DNA from: Aerococcus sp. HMSC062A02
Lineage (GTDB): Bacteria > Bacillota > Bacilli > Lactobacillales > Aerococcaceae
Direction: 5' to 3'
Assembly (NCBI RefSeq): GCF_001809535.1
Contig: NZ_KV797928.1
Span: 1-63,693 of the forward strand
Length of the DNA stretch: 63,693 bases
In this document: positions 7,435-17,300 of the stretch, piece by piece
Numbering within the stretch: the stretch's first letter is position 1
How the letters are laid out: each line of letters starts with the position of its first letter
The notes under the pieces: generated by a model
What the model was told of the DNA's origin: nothing
The model's input: the letters and a program-made list of their open reading frames with translations, nothing else
The model's database searches: none
Translations under genes and position numbers: made by a program

Positions 7435-8676
7435 GTGTGGAATAATTTATCAGAAGAAGTCCGTGACTTAGTGGAAGCAGCCGGCTTCCAAGCGCCTACC
7501 GAGGTGCAAAAGGCAGCCTGGGAGCCCATGCTTGCGGGAGAAAATTTTTATATGGTATCTCCTACTGGGACGGGTAAAACCCTGGCCTATCTCTTACCAC
7601 TATTAGAGAAACTTGAGACCAATGGGCAAGTGCAAGCTGTGATTCTTGCCCCTTCCCAGGACCTTGCCGCCCAGATTGCGGACGTGGCTAGGCATTGGGC
7701 CAAGGCGAAGGGAATCAAAGTCCAGTCCTTAGTTGGCGGGGCAAATATTAAACGTCAAATTGAAAAATTAAAAGGAAAACCAGAGCTGGTGATTGGGACC
7801 GCTGGCCGCTTAAATGAACTGGCTCAGAGCCGCAAGCTCAAGCTCCACCAAGTGAAGCGCCTGGTCTTGGATGAGTGCGACCGCCTCTTTAGCCAGGAGC
7901 AAGCAGCAACGACCCAAGCCTTCATCGACCGGCTCCAACAATCGGTAAGTCTGGCTGCCTTTTCAGCAACGGCTAATGCGGAAGCTTGGGCCCAGTTCGA
8001 AGGATTGCGCGAAGAGGTTTTCTTCCTCGATTGCAGCCAGGCCTCCCAAGCGTTGACGGCTAAGCGTCAACACCTCTACTTGCAAGTATCCAGCCGTAAG
8101 CGGGATGATGCCCTGCGACGCTTGGCCCAGGTGGAGGGGATGCAGGCCTTGGTTTTTGTCCGGAGTATTGCCGAACTTGACCGGCTCAAGGAGAAGTTGA
8201 CCTATCGCCAGGTGCCGGTGGCTGTTCTCCATAGTGAGATGACCAGCCAGGACCGGCAAAATGCCCTGCAAGGCTTCCGTCAGGGGCGCTATGTCTATCT
8301 CTTAACCACGGATGTGGCGGCACGGGGAATGGATATTCCAGATTTGCCCTATGTGATTCAGTATGACCAGGCAGAAGACCAGGCCACTTATACCCATCGC
8401 AGCGGACGGACTGGCCGGATGGGAGCTGAGGGAAGTGTTCTAAGCTTTGTGACTGATCGCAGCTTACGCGAGCTTAAGAAGCAGGTCCCCGACCAAGCCA
8501 AGCTGGAAGAAGTCTTTCTCAGCCAGGGGCAAGTCAGCAAAGAAGCCCCTGTCCACCGCGACCAAGGGACAAGCAAATCTAAGCGGGGCCAATCGCAAAC
8601 ACAGAAATCAAAAAACAAAAATAAAAAGCGCAAGCGCCAACAGAAGAATAAGGGCGCACGTCGCCAGAAGAAGTAA
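7435..8676 (+). CDS. DEAD-box family ATP-dependent RNA helicase (DECD variant)
   Basis: A 413-residue SF2 RNA helicase for RNA remodelling, ribosome assembly or decay. The motifs appear in order: Q motif (residues about 18-25, APTEVQ), I (SPTGTGKT), Ia (APSQDLA), Ib (GTAGRL), II (DECD rather than DEAD), III (SAT), V ([10 protein letters not shown]) and VI ([10 protein letters not shown]). The C-terminus is a 50-residue Lys/Arg/Gln-rich tail typical of non-specific RNA binding. It starts at GTG 7435 with GAGGAG eight bases upstream. It is probably co-transcribed with the upstream phosphoesterase-like gene and with glmU 13 bases downstream. Size and simplicity resemble the Bacillus YfmL/CshC type, but orthology is not certain. 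Confidence 0.92.
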   Translation: MWNNLSEEVRDLVEAAGFQAPTEVQKAAWEPMLAGENFYMVSPTGTGKTLAYLLPLLEKLETNGQVQAVILAPSQDLAAQIADVARHWAKAKGIKVQSLVGGANIKRQIEKLKGKPELVIGTAGRLNELAQSRKLKLHQVKRLVLDECDRLFSQEQAATTQAFIDRLQQSVSLAAFSATANAEAWAQFEGLREEVFFLDCSQASQALTAKRQHLYLQVSSRKRDDALRRLAQVEGMQALVFVRSIAELDRLKEKLTYRQVPVAVLHSEMTSQDRQNALQGFRQGRYVYLLTTDVAARGMDIPDLPYVIQYDQAEDQATYTHRSGRTGRMGAEGSVLSFVTDRSLRELKKQVPDQAKLEEVFLSQGQVSKEAPVHRDQGTSKSKRGQSQTQKSKNKNKKRKRQQKNKGARRQKK

Positions 8677-8689
8677 ACTGGAGGGAACT

Positions 8690-10072
8690 ATGGGAAAGAA
8701 ATTTGCAATTATCCTAGCAGCAGGTAAGGGAACACGGATGAAGTCCAAGCTCTACAAGGTCTTGCACCCGGTCGCTGGTAAGTCCATGGTAGAACATGTG
8801 GTGGATAATATCAGCCAGGCAGGCTTTGATGAGAAGATTACCGTAGTTGGTCATGGGGCAGACCAGGTGAAGGAACGCCTCGGTGACCGGTCCCTCTACT
8901 GCTTACAAGAAGAACAATTGGGAACGGCTCATGCGGTCATGCAGGCAGAATCCCTATTAGCTGATAAGGAAGGCCTTACCTTGGTCGTAGCCGGGGACAC
9001 TCCTTTAATCCGCGCTGAGACTTTTGAAGCGCTAGTTGACTACCATGAAGCGGAAGGCGCTAAGGCAACTATCCTCACAGCCCATGCCGATAATCCTTAT
9101 GGCTATGGACGAATTATCCGCCGAGCTGATGGGTCGGTAGACTGCAGTGTCGAAGAGAAGGATGCCACAGAGGAAGAACGCCAAGTCCAAGAAATTAACA
9201 CAGGGACCTATGTTTTCGACAACCAATGGCTTTTCAAGATGCTCCATGAAGTGAACAATGACAATGCCCAGGGTGAGTATTACTTGCCAGATGTTCTCGA
9301 ATTGCTCAAAGACCGGGGCCAGCATATTGCTGCCTACCAGATTTCCGATATGTCAGAGGCGCTAGGTGTTAATGACCGCCTGGCCTTGGCGGAAGCTAAC
9401 CGTCTCTTCTTTAAACGACAAAATGAGCACTTTATGCGCCAAGGGGTCAGCTTCGTTGATCCGAGCACGGTCTATATTGAAGCAGGGGTATCGATAGCTA
9501 GCGATACCTTGATTGAAGCGAATGTTCAATTGAAGGGGCAAACGAGCATTGGTCACGATTGTGTGATCGGTAGCCAGACCTGTATTCGCGATAGCCAGAT
9601 CGGTGATGGGGTTAAGATCCGGTCTTCAGAAATTGAAGAAGCTGAAGTTGGCTCAAATTCAGATATCGGACCTCATGCCCACCTCCGCCCCAAGGCTAAG
9701 CTGGCTAGCCATGTTCACATTGGCAACTATGTTGAAGTGAAGAACGCGACCATCGGCCAAGGGACCAAGGTTGGCCACTTGACCTATATTGGTGATGCCG
9801 ACCTGGGTGCTGATATTAATGTTAGCTGTGGCGTTATTTTCTGTAACTATGATGGAGTCAACAAGGCCCGGTCGGTGGTCGGTGACCATAGCTTTATTGG
9901 CTCCAATGTGAATATCGTAGCCCCCGTCCAAGTTGCTGCCAATACCTTCCTAGCAGCAGGGTCTACCATTACCGATGATGTGCCGGAAAAGAGCTTAGCC
10001 ATTGCCCGGGCTCGGCAGTCTAATAAAGAAAACTATTGGGATAAGCTGGCAATTGGCAAAAAGAATCACTAG
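8690..10072 (+). CDS. glmU: Bifunctional UDP-GlcNAc pyrophosphorylase / glucosamine-1-phosphate N-acetyltransferase
   Basis: A 460-residue cytosolic enzyme making UDP-GlcNAc, the precursor of peptidoglycan and wall polymers. The N-terminal uridyltransferase domain shows [19 protein letters not shown] (residues 9-27) and VAGDTPLI. The C-terminal left-handed beta-helix (about 250-440) has hexapeptide repeats and the acetyltransferase residues around [15 protein letters not shown] and [10 protein letters not shown] 8690 follows GGAGGG. Pairing with prs is the classic Firmicutes glmU-prs order; the gap is 71 bases. Confidence 0.97.
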   Translation: MGKKFAIILAAGKGTRMKSKLYKVLHPVAGKSMVEHVVDNISQAGFDEKITVVGHGADQVKERLGDRSLYCLQEEQLGTAHAVMQAESLLADKEGLTLVVAGDTPLIRAETFEALVDYHEAEGAKATILTAHADNPYGYGRIIRRADGSVDCSVEEKDATEEERQVQEINTGTYVFDNQWLFKMLHEVNNDNAQGEYYLPDVLELLKDRGQHIAAYQISDMSEALGVNDRLALAEANRLFFKRQNEHFMRQGVSFVDPSTVYIEAGVSIASDTLIEANVQLKGQTSIGHDCVIGSQTCIRDSQIGDGVKIRSSEIEEAEVGSNSDIGPHAHLRPKAKLASHVHIGNYVEVKNATIGQGTKVGHLTYIGDADLGADINVSCGVIFCNYDGVNKARSVVGDHSFIGSNVNIVAPVQVAANTFLAAGSTITDDVPEKSLAIARARQSNKENYWDKLAIGKKNH

Positions 10073-10143
10073 TTTGTAAAAAATATGTTAAGATATGTGT
10101 GTAGCAAATTTTAAATGACCAATAGTAGGAGGAATATCAGGAA

Positions 10144-11142
10144 ATGTCTCAACATAAGCCGAATAATCTTAAGGTGTTTTCTCTCAATTCGAACCCAGAA
10201 TTAGCTGAAAAGATCGCTAAAGCTATGGATACTGAACTAGGGGAATGTTCTGTTACCCACTTTAGCGACGGCGAAATCTATATCAGTATCGATGAATCAA
10301 TTCGTGGGGATGATGTTTATATTGTTCAATCAACATCAGAACCTGTTAACGACCACCTCATGGAACTCTTAATTATGATTGATGCCTGCCGCCGGGCGAG
10401 TGCGGCGACGATTACAGTTGTCATTCCTTACTTCGGCTATGCCCGTCAAGACCGTAAAGCCAAACCGCGTGAACCCATCACAGCTAAGCTTGTTTCTAAT
10501 ATGATTGAAAAGACTGGTGCTGACCGAGTGGTAGCCCTTGACTTGCACGCTGCCCAAATCCAAGGTTTCTTCGATATTCCAGTGGACCACCTGCTTGGTT
10601 CTCCTCTTCTGGCTAACTACTTCATTGAAAACCCAGACTATAGCTTAGAAGATGTTGTGGTGGTTTCACCAGACCATGGTGGGGTGACCCGGGCACGTAA
10701 ATTGGCAGAGTTCTTGAAGGCGCCAATTGCTATTATTGACAAACGTCGACCTAAAGCCAACGTGGCAGAAGTGATGAATATTGTCGGTAATGTTGAAGGC
10801 AAGCACGCTCTGATCATTGACGATATGATCGATACTGCAGGGACAATTACGGCAGCGGCTAAAGCCTTGGGCGAAGCAGGCGCTGTTTCGGTAGCGGTTT
10901 GCTGTACTCACCCTGTTCTTTCAGGTCCAGCAGTTGAACGTCTGGCTAAGTCCAACATCTCAGAAGTTGTAGTTACAGACTCCATCTACCTGCCAGAAGA
11001 AAAACGAATCGATAAGATCAAGCAAGTAACCGTTTCTGAACTGATTGCAGAAGCTATCCTCCGTATCCACGACAAGCGTTCGGTAAGTCCTTTATTTGTT
11101 GAAGAATTCAAGGGCATGGACAATGGCCATAACGCCGACTAG
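10144..11142 (+). CDS. prs: Ribose-phosphate pyrophosphokinase
   Basis: A 332-residue enzyme that converts ribose-5-phosphate and ATP to PRPP, for purine, pyrimidine, NAD and His/Trp synthesis. Signatures are FSDGEIY (residues about 38-44), [18 protein letters not shown] (the ATP-binding flexible loop), [23 protein letters not shown] (catalytic loop) and the PRPP loop [12 protein letters not shown]. Length is slightly above the usual 315-320, with additions at both ends. ATG 10144 follows AGGAGG. It ends at a rho-independent terminator. Confidence 0.97.
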   Translation: MSQHKPNNLKVFSLNSNPELAEKIAKAMDTELGECSVTHFSDGEIYISIDESIRGDDVYIVQSTSEPVNDHLMELLIMIDACRRASAATITVVIPYFGYARQDRKAKPREPITAKLVSNMIEKTGADRVVALDLHAAQIQGFFDIPVDHLLGSPLLANYFIENPDYSLEDVVVVSPDHGGVTRARKLAEFLKAPIAIIDKRRPKANVAEVMNIVGNVEGKHALIIDDMIDTAGTITAAAKALGEAGAVSVAVCCTHPVLSGPAVERLAKSNISEVVVTDSIYLPEEKRIDKIKQVTVSELIAEAILRIHDKRSVSPLFVEEFKGMDNGHNAD

Positions 11143-11153
11143 AAGAAAAGAAT

Positions 11154-11183
11154 TAAGGCTGGAACGAGTTTCCAGTCTTTTTT
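11154..11183 (+). terminator. prs terminator
   Basis: The hairpin AAGGCTGGAA-cgag-TTTCCAGTCTT is followed by a T-run, 12 bases after the prs stop. Confidence 0.85.
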
Positions 11184-11302
11184 AGTGTTTAATTTTTTAG
11201 TATAGGCGATCATCTCATTCAGCTTTATCTGGAGCTTCGGACCAGGAGAGTCAAAAGGCTGAGCCAGTCTCTTGCTCGAACGGTTGACGGCAGGAGGGAT
11301 TT

Positions 11303-11341
11303 ATGCTTGAATACTTTTATCAGAAAGTGAGGAATGGATGA
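11303..11341 (+). CDS. Possible 12-codon leader peptide before the AEC transporter
   Basis: ATG 11303 follows a good ribosome site (GGAGGG at 11293-11298). It encodes MLEYFYQKVRNG, and its TGA (11339-11341) abuts the ATG of the transporter with no gap. The upstream 110 bases contain small inverted repeats (CTGG-agcttcgga-CCAG and others). It could be a translated leader that couples or regulates the transporter, or simply chance. The transporter also has its own weak site (TGAGGA) inside this frame. Confidence 0.4.
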   Translation: MLEYFYQKVRNG

Positions 11342-12280
11342 ATGACGAATTTTATGATTGGCTTCAATGCGGTAATGCCTGTCCTGCTCTATATCTTGAT
11401 CGGACAGCTGATCCACCGCATTGGTTGGATGTCCCGCAAGTCCCTTAGCGAGATGAATAAGGCACTCTTTGCCTTTTTCCTGCCCTTGAACTTATTTAAC
11501 AATGTCTACCACATGGATCTGGATAAGAACTTTAATCCGCGGACCTTGGCCTTTGTGATTATCTATGCGATTGCAATTTTTATTGTCTATGCCCTGATTA
11601 TTCCCATTTTTCAGAAACGTAATGACCGCCGGGGAGTGATGCTCCAAGGATCTATTCGTTCGAACGCCATTCTTTTCGGCTTACCCCTGGGAACAGCCCT
11701 GCTCGGCAAAGAAAACTTGGGCATGGTCAGTATCGCCCTAGCGATTATCGTGCCGGTGAATAATATCCTGTCGGTAATTGCCCTGTCCATTTATACGGAT
11801 GAAGATTTCTCCTTCAAGGACTTGATGCACAAAATCATCAGCAATCCCATGGTGATCGCTACGGCTTCGGGGATTGTGGTAGCTGCCCTCGGTTTGCGCT
11901 TGCCCCGGTCTGTGGAAGTGGCTTTCGATAATCTGAGTGCTATGACCTCACCCTTGGCCCTCACCGTGATGGGCAGTCTCTTTAAATTTGATAAGATTAA
12001 AGATGCCGATTGGTCGCTCTACTTCACGGTGATCAATAAACTGTTGGTGAATCCAGCTATTGCTCTGAGCTTGGCTGTCCTCTTTGGCCTTCGTGATGAT
12101 AATATTATCAGTGTCTTGATTGCGACCGCTGGACCGACCGCCGTTTCGTCCTATGCCCAAGCCGTGATGGCAGGGGGCGATGAAGATTTGGCCAATCAGA
12201 TTGTCGTTTTCACCACTTGCTTTGCCATGTTTACCTTGGTCTTTTGGATCTGGCTTTTGAAGAGCCTAGCTCTCTTCTAA
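11342..12280 (+). CDS. AEC-family transporter (auxin efflux carrier / malate-type permease)
   Basis: A 312-residue integral membrane protein with about ten hydrophobic segments. It is arranged as two groups of five helices around a hydrophilic middle, as in the AEC (PF03547) family. Recognisable segments are IGQLIHRIGWM near the N-terminus, NAILFGLPLGTALLG (about 108-122), SNPMVIATASGIVVAALGLRLP, and the C-terminal TAGPTAVSSYAQAVMAGG typical of the last repeat. Family members in lactic acid bacteria move malate or other organic anions; the substrate cannot be read from sequence. Its gene is convergent with ldh, with a shared bidirectional terminator. A lactate or other carboxylate substrate is possible but is inference only. 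Confidence 0.88.
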   Translation: MTNFMIGFNAVMPVLLYILIGQLIHRIGWMSRKSLSEMNKALFAFFLPLNLFNNVYHMDLDKNFNPRTLAFVIIYAIAIFIVYALIIPIFQKRNDRRGVMLQGSIRSNAILFGLPLGTALLGKENLGMVSIALAIIVPVNNILSVIALSIYTDEDFSFKDLMHKIISNPMVIATASGIVVAALGLRLPRSVEVAFDNLSAMTSPLALTVMGSLFKFDKIKDADWSLYFTVINKLLVNPAIALSLAVLFGLRDDNIISVLIATAGPTAVSSYAQAVMAGGDEDLANQIVVFTTCFAMFTLVFWIWLLKSLALF

Positions 12281-12363
12281 GAAGGTCAGTGTGACAAAAG
12301 TTCGATATAAAAACCGGTCATTTTAAAATCGGAGTGATCGCTAAGCAATATATTTGAAGTCAA

Positions 12364-12408
12364 AAAAGCCGTCCCAGCTAGCGCATGAGCGTTAGCTGGG
12401 ACGGCAAT
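12364..12408. terminator. Bidirectional terminator between transporter and ldh
   Basis: The inverted repeat GCCGTCCCAGCTA.CGC-atga-GCGTTAGCTGGGACGGC is preceded by an A-run and followed by a T-run. It serves both convergent genes. Confidence 0.92.
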
Positions 12409-12427
12409 TTTTATGGACTTAGAGAGC

Positions 12428-13390
12428 TTATTTGTTTTCTAATTCAGCAAAGGCTGAATCAATGACTTCTTTCATTTGACCGGCAGACTTGTCCATTAAG
12501 TTTTGTTCGTGGTCGCTGAGTGGTAATTCGATGACGCTACGAACACCTTCACTGGTTAGGACAGCAGGGGCACCGATATAGATGTCCTCTTGGTTGTACT
12601 CACCATCGAGGTAAACAGAGATAGGGAGAATTGCCCCTTCGTTGTTTAGGATAGCCTTCACGATCCGGGCTAGGGAAGCGGCGATACCGTAGAATGTTGC
12701 TCCCTTGTTTTCGATAATGTGGTAAGCTTTATCACGAACATCGTAATAGATTTCTGTCAAGCGTTCTTCATTGATTTCGGGGTGAACCTTAACCCAGTCT
12801 TCCATTGGGAGTCCCCCAATATTAGCGTGAGACCATACGGCAAATTCGCTGTCGCCGTGTTCCCCCATGATGAGAGCGTGGACACTACGGGAGTCCACAT
12901 TGGTTAAAGCACCAATTTCTTGGCGGAAACGAGCGCTGTCGAGGGCAGTCCCTGAACCGATAACCCGGGAAGATGGGAAGCCAGAGAATTTCCATGTGGC
13001 ATAGGTCAGGATGTCCACAGGGTTGGTGGCTACCAGGAAGATCCCGTCGAAACCACTAGCGACAACTTGATCAACCATGTCTTTGAAGATTACCAAGTTC
13101 TTGCTGACAAGGTCGAGACGAGTTTCACCTTCTTTTTGAGCCATGCCTGCGCAGAGAACCACGATGTCGGCATCTTTACAATCGCTATATTCAGCAGCAA
13201 AAATCTTTTTAGGGCTAGAATAAACTAGGGCGTCTTTTAAGTCTTCGACGTCACCAATCACACGTTTTTTATTAATATCAATGATTCCAAGTTCGTGGCC
13301 GATGCCTTGCAATACAGTGGAGAAAGCGAAGCTAGAGCCAACTGCACCATCACCAATTAAAATAATTTTATGTGTTTTATCTTTTGCCAT
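12428..13390 (-). CDS. ldh: L-lactate dehydrogenase
   Basis: A 320-residue NAD-dependent enzyme reducing pyruvate to L-lactate, the end step of homolactic fermentation. Visible features are the Rossmann glycine motif [11 protein letters not shown] (residues about 12-22), the substrate loop [10 protein letters not shown] with the catalytic-loop arginine, [10 protein letters not shown], the [11 protein letters not shown] segment, and the catalytic GEHGDSEF with its histidine. Start ATG 13390 was preferred to the adjacent TTG. The ribosome site is GAGAGG. A strong promoter and Rex-like operators lie upstream. It is transcribed alone, opposite to pth. Confidence 0.96.
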   Translation of the reverse strand: MAKDKTHKIILIGDGAVGSSFAFSTVLQGIGHELGIIDINKKRVIGDVEDLKDALVYSSPKKIFAAEYSDCKDADIVVLCAGMAQKEGETRLDLVSKNLVIFKDMVDQVVASGFDGIFLVATNPVDILTYATWKFSGFPSSRVIGSGTALDSARFRQEIGALTNVDSRSVHALIMGEHGDSEFAVWSHANIGGLPMEDWVKVHPEINEERLTEIYYDVRDKAYHIIENKGATFYGIAASLARIVKAILNNEGAILPISVYLDGEYNQEDIYIGAPAVLTSEGVRSVIELPLSDHEQNLMDKSAGQMKEVIDSAFAELENK

Positions 13391-13436
13391 CAATAAGACC
13401 TCTCATTTCTATTCTATCAATATGCTTATACTAGCA

Positions 13437-13465
13437 ATTATAGTGATTAGCTAGGGGGATTTCAA
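13437..13465 (-). promoter_or_regulatory. ldh promoter
   Basis: On the minus strand, TTGAAA (13460-13465) is separated by exactly 17 bases from TATAAT (13437-13442). This places the start about 40 bases before the ldh start codon. Confidence 0.8.
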
Positions 13466-13479
13466 TGCTTTCCTAGAAA

Positions 13480-13497
13480 TTGTGAAATGATAAACGA
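13480..13497. promoter_or_regulatory. Degenerate Rex-like site upstream of ldh
   Basis: TTGTGAAAT at the left half matches the Rex operator (TTGTGAA-N4-TTCACAA); the right half is poor. It lies 15 bases upstream of the ldh -35. Rex senses NADH/NAD and often controls ldh. Confidence 0.35.
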
Positions 13498-13597
13498 AGT
13501 TATAAAAAAACAGCAAGCGTTATCATATGTGATTTAACAAAAAAGGAAAGAAATAAAAGGGGATGAAGTAAATACAAAAAATGTATTTGATAGATAA

Positions 13598-13615
13598 TTG
13601 TGATTGTTTTTACAA
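13598..13615. promoter_or_regulatory. Rex-like operator
   Basis: The 18-base TTGTGATTGTTTTTACAA has the Rex spacing with TTGTGA and T.ACAA halves. It lies between ldh and pth, about 130 bases upstream of the ldh promoter. The surrounding 13466-13680 has no reading frame of note and is AT-rich. Confidence 0.4.
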
Positions 13616-13681
13616 TTATGATAGATAAAGTTTAAGCCTTAAAAGATAGGCTTGGTACTAGCTTAACTGCAAGCTGAGAAC

Positions 13682-13710
13682 TTGTTTGCGCTGGGGGTCT
13701 AAGGTACAAT
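13682..13710 (+). promoter_or_regulatory. pth-mfd operon promoter
   Basis: TTGTTT (13682-13687), a 17-base spacer, then TACAAT (13705-13710). The 5' untranslated region is about 90 bases and contains a small AAGGGC-tcc-GCCCTT hairpin just before the ribosome site. Confidence 0.65.
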
Positions 13711-13806
13711 AAGTATGAGTAGAAGCTACTTGCGCTTCGCAATCAGAGCAGCAGTATAGGATGCTTAGTAGAGAAGGGCTCCGCCCTTAAATAAAGGAGT
13801 ATGACG

Positions 13807-14370
13807 ATGAAATTAGTAGCAGGTTTGGGGAATCCAGGCCCTAAATATGAACGATCCCGCCACAATATTGGTTTTATTACTTTGGATGAATGGGCTTACC
13901 AGCACCATCTGACCTTTGACCAGGAGAAATTCAAGGGCAAATATGTGGAATACCGTATCCAAGGGGAGAAGGTTTTCTTTGTCAAGCCACAGACTTTTAT
14001 GAACCTATCGGGCGAGAGTTTGATTGGCTTTGTGAATTATTTCGATATTGAATTAGAGGACCTCCTAGTGGTCTATGATGATATGGATATGGATGTGGGT
14101 CGCTTGCGTATGCGGCGCAAGGGCAGTTCTGGTGGCCATAATGGGATGAAGAGTATTATCCAACACTTAGGGACTGACCAAGTCCAACGTTTGAAACTAG
14201 GCGTGGGGCGGCCGCAAGCAGGCGTGAGTGTGGTGAACCATGTCTTAGGGAGCTTCCCCAAAGAAGACCATACCGCCATGCTCGAGAGCACTCGCCAGGC
14301 GGTAGCAGCCATTGATTATTGGCTAGCCGGCCATTCTTTTGAAGAAACTATGACCAAGTATAACCATTAG
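13807..14370 (+). CDS. pth: Peptidyl-tRNA hydrolase
   Basis: A 187-residue enzyme that recycles tRNA by hydrolysing peptidyl-tRNA dropped from stalled ribosomes. Signatures are LVAGLGNPGPKYERSRHNIGF (residues 3-23, with Asn and the catalytic His), KPQTFMNLSGES and YDDMDMDVGRLRMR.KGSSGGHNGMKSI. ATG 13807 is chosen because AAGGAG lies 7 bases upstream; ATG 13801 would be too close. The pth-mfd order is conserved in Bacillus and lactic acid bacteria. Confidence 0.96.
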   Translation: MKLVAGLGNPGPKYERSRHNIGFITLDEWAYQHHLTFDQEKFKGKYVEYRIQGEKVFFVKPQTFMNLSGESLIGFVNYFDIELEDLLVVYDDMDMDVGRLRMRRKGSSGGHNGMKSIIQHLGTDQVQRLKLGVGRPQAGVSVVNHVLGSFPKEDHTAMLESTRQAVAAIDYWLAGHSFEETMTKYNH

Positions 14371-14385
14371 AGAGCAGGTGTTTTC

Positions 14386-17300
14386 TTGCAATTAGATCAA
14401 TATATGACTGAAGCGCTCGATACGGATGCCCGTCAAGCTCTGGCTGAAGGGCAGAGCGTTCTCTTTCTAGGCTTACAGGGTTTATCCAAGGCCTATATCG
14501 CCCAACTTGCCTACAAGCAGGCGATGGGTCAAAAATATTTAATTGTGACTAATAATTTACTTGAAGCTGAACGCTATTTGGATGATTTAGCCAATTTCAT
14601 TCCCGAAGACCGGCTCTATCTCTTTAATAGCGCAGAGAGTGTGGCAGCCGACCTAGCTGTAGCCAGTCCAGAAGCCTTGGCTGACCGCTTGGCCGTGATG
14701 AAATTCTTAAGAGAAAGTGAAGAAGGGGGAATCATTCTTGCCCCGCTTTTTGCTTTGAAGAAGCGTCTGATGCCTGCTGAACTCTGGGATAGTCTGCATT
14801 TAGAATTAAGCTTGGGGGACGACTTGCCTGCCCCCCAACTAGCCAAGGACCTCCTAGCGCGGGGCTATAAGCGTCGGCCGATTGTCGCGAGTCCGGGTGA
14901 GATGAGTTTACGGGGAGATATTGTGGATTGCTTTCCTCTTGACCGGGACCAACCCGTCCGCTTCTCTCTGGCCTTTGATGAACTGGAACGGATTTCAAGC
15001 TTTGATCCAGACAATCAGAAAAGTCTGGAGGACCTAGACCAAGTCCAGATCATCCCAGCTGATGACTTCCTCTTTCAACCTGAACAAATGAAGGCCCAAG
15101 CGGACCGGCTCCAAGAAGCAGTCAAACAAGAAGTTGAGGGCATGGCGGATGCTGACCTAGTCCAAGAAATCAAGGAAAATATGGCAGAAGAAGTCAACTT
15201 ATGGCGGACCGGGGAGAGTTCGGAACTGACCGCTTACTTTAGCCAATACCTCTATGAGAGTGAGGATAACTTGCTCAGTTACTTAGGGGACAAGAGTCTT
15301 CTAATAATTGATGACTATCCCCGCCTCCAAGAATCTGCTGTTAGTATTGACGAGAATGCAGCAGCCTTCCTCCAAGCTAAAACGGAGCAAGGCCAGCTCC
15401 CTCCGCAGATCACTTATTATACTTCTTTTAAGGAGAGTTTAGAGGCCTACAAGGGGCGGTGCTTGTACTTGGGGATCTTCCAGAGGGGCTATGGACAGAT
15501 GAAGTTTGACTATCTCCATGAATTCCAAACCCGTCCGGTCGTTCAATTCTATGAGCAGATGGATGCCCTCAAGATGGAAATCCAGGCCTGGCAGAAGACC
15601 AAGCGTCAAGTGGTCATTGCCCTGTCGACCGCTGACCGCCGGCGCAAATTAGAGGAAATCCTCCAAGCTGAAGGCCTGGCGGTGGTGTCTTCGGACTTAG
15701 GCCAGCTCCAAGAAGATGCCGTGAACTTAGTTTTAGCTAATTTTACTGCTGGAATTGAGTTCGTCAACGAGCGTTTGGTCCTAGTGTCGGAGGCAGATAT
15801 CTACCAGCAGGTCAAGAAGAAGAAACGCCCTAAAGCTAACAAGCAGCTCTCGAATGCGGAGCGCCTTAAGAACTACCAGCAATTAGAGGTGGGCGATTAT
15901 GTCGTTCATATCAATCATGGGATTGGGCAATTCACAGGGATTGAGACCATTGAAGTGGCGGGTTCGCACCGGGACTATCTGACCATTGTCTATGCTGACC
16001 AGGCGGCTATCCATGTGCCTGTGGAGCAGATCGACTTGGTACAAAAATATGTCTCTAGTGAAGGCAAGACACCTAAGCTCAATAAGATGGGTGGCAGTGA
16101 ATGGGCCAAGACCAAGCGTAAGGTGAGCGGGCAGATCGAGGATATTGCAGATGATCTGATCGAAATCTATGCCAACCGGGAAGCCCAGGAAGGCTATGCT
16201 TTCGGCCCAGATACCCCGGAACAAGCAGACTTTGAAGCTGCCTTTCCTTACAGTGAGACGGAAGACCAGTTGCGATCCATTGACGAGATTAAGACGGATA
16301 TGGAGAAGTCCAAAGCTATGGACCGTTTACTCGTGGGAGATGTCGGCTTTGGGAAGACGGAAGTTGCCATGCGGGCTATTTTCAAGGCGCTAATGGAAGG
16401 AAAACAGGCTGCCTTCCTAGTACCTACTACCGTGCTGGCTCAGCAGCATTATGAAACGCTCCTGGAACGTTTCCAAGACTGGCCCTTTGAAATTGCCCTC
16501 TTGAGTCGTTTTAGGACTAAGGCCCAGCAGGATCAAACCATTGAGGGCCTCGCTTCTGGCAGGGTCAACCTAGTTGTTGGTACCCACCGGCTCTTGTCCA
16601 AGGATGTCAGTTTCCTAGATCTGGGCCTCCTCGTTGTTGATGAGGAACAGCGCTTCGGGGTCAAGGCCAAGGAACGACTCAAGCAGCTCAAGGCCAATGT
16701 AGATGTGCTGACCCTGACGGCGACACCGATTCCACGGACCCTCCATTTATCGATTCTAGGCGCCCGCGACCTGAGTGTGATTGAGACGCCACCAGCCAAC
16801 CGCTATCCAGTTCAGACTTATATTCTCGAGCAGAATCCAGAAGCTATCCGCGAAGCCATTGAGCGCGAGCTCGGCCGGTCGGGTCAAGTTTTTTATCTCT
16901 TTAATAATGTGCAAAAAATCGAAGAGAAGGCCTTGGCTATCTCGGGTCTGGTGCCAGAAGCCCGGGTCGGGATTGCCCATGGTCAGATGTCGGTGAACCA
17001 GCTGGAAGAGGTCTTGATGGCCTTTATCGAGGGGGACTACGATGTCCTCGTGACGACCACGATTATTGAGACAGGCGTGGATATTCCTAATGTCAATACT
17101 CTCCTCGTTGAATCGGCTGACCGCATGGGGCTCTCAACCCTCTACCAATTGCGCGGCCGGGTAGGGCGGAGCAACCGGGTAGCCTATGCCTACTTCATGT
17201 ACCAGCCGGACAAGATGCTCAGTGAAGTCTCTGAGAAACGCTTGGCAGCCTTGCGTGACTTCACTGACTTAGGTAGCGGGTTCAAGATTGCCATGCGAGA

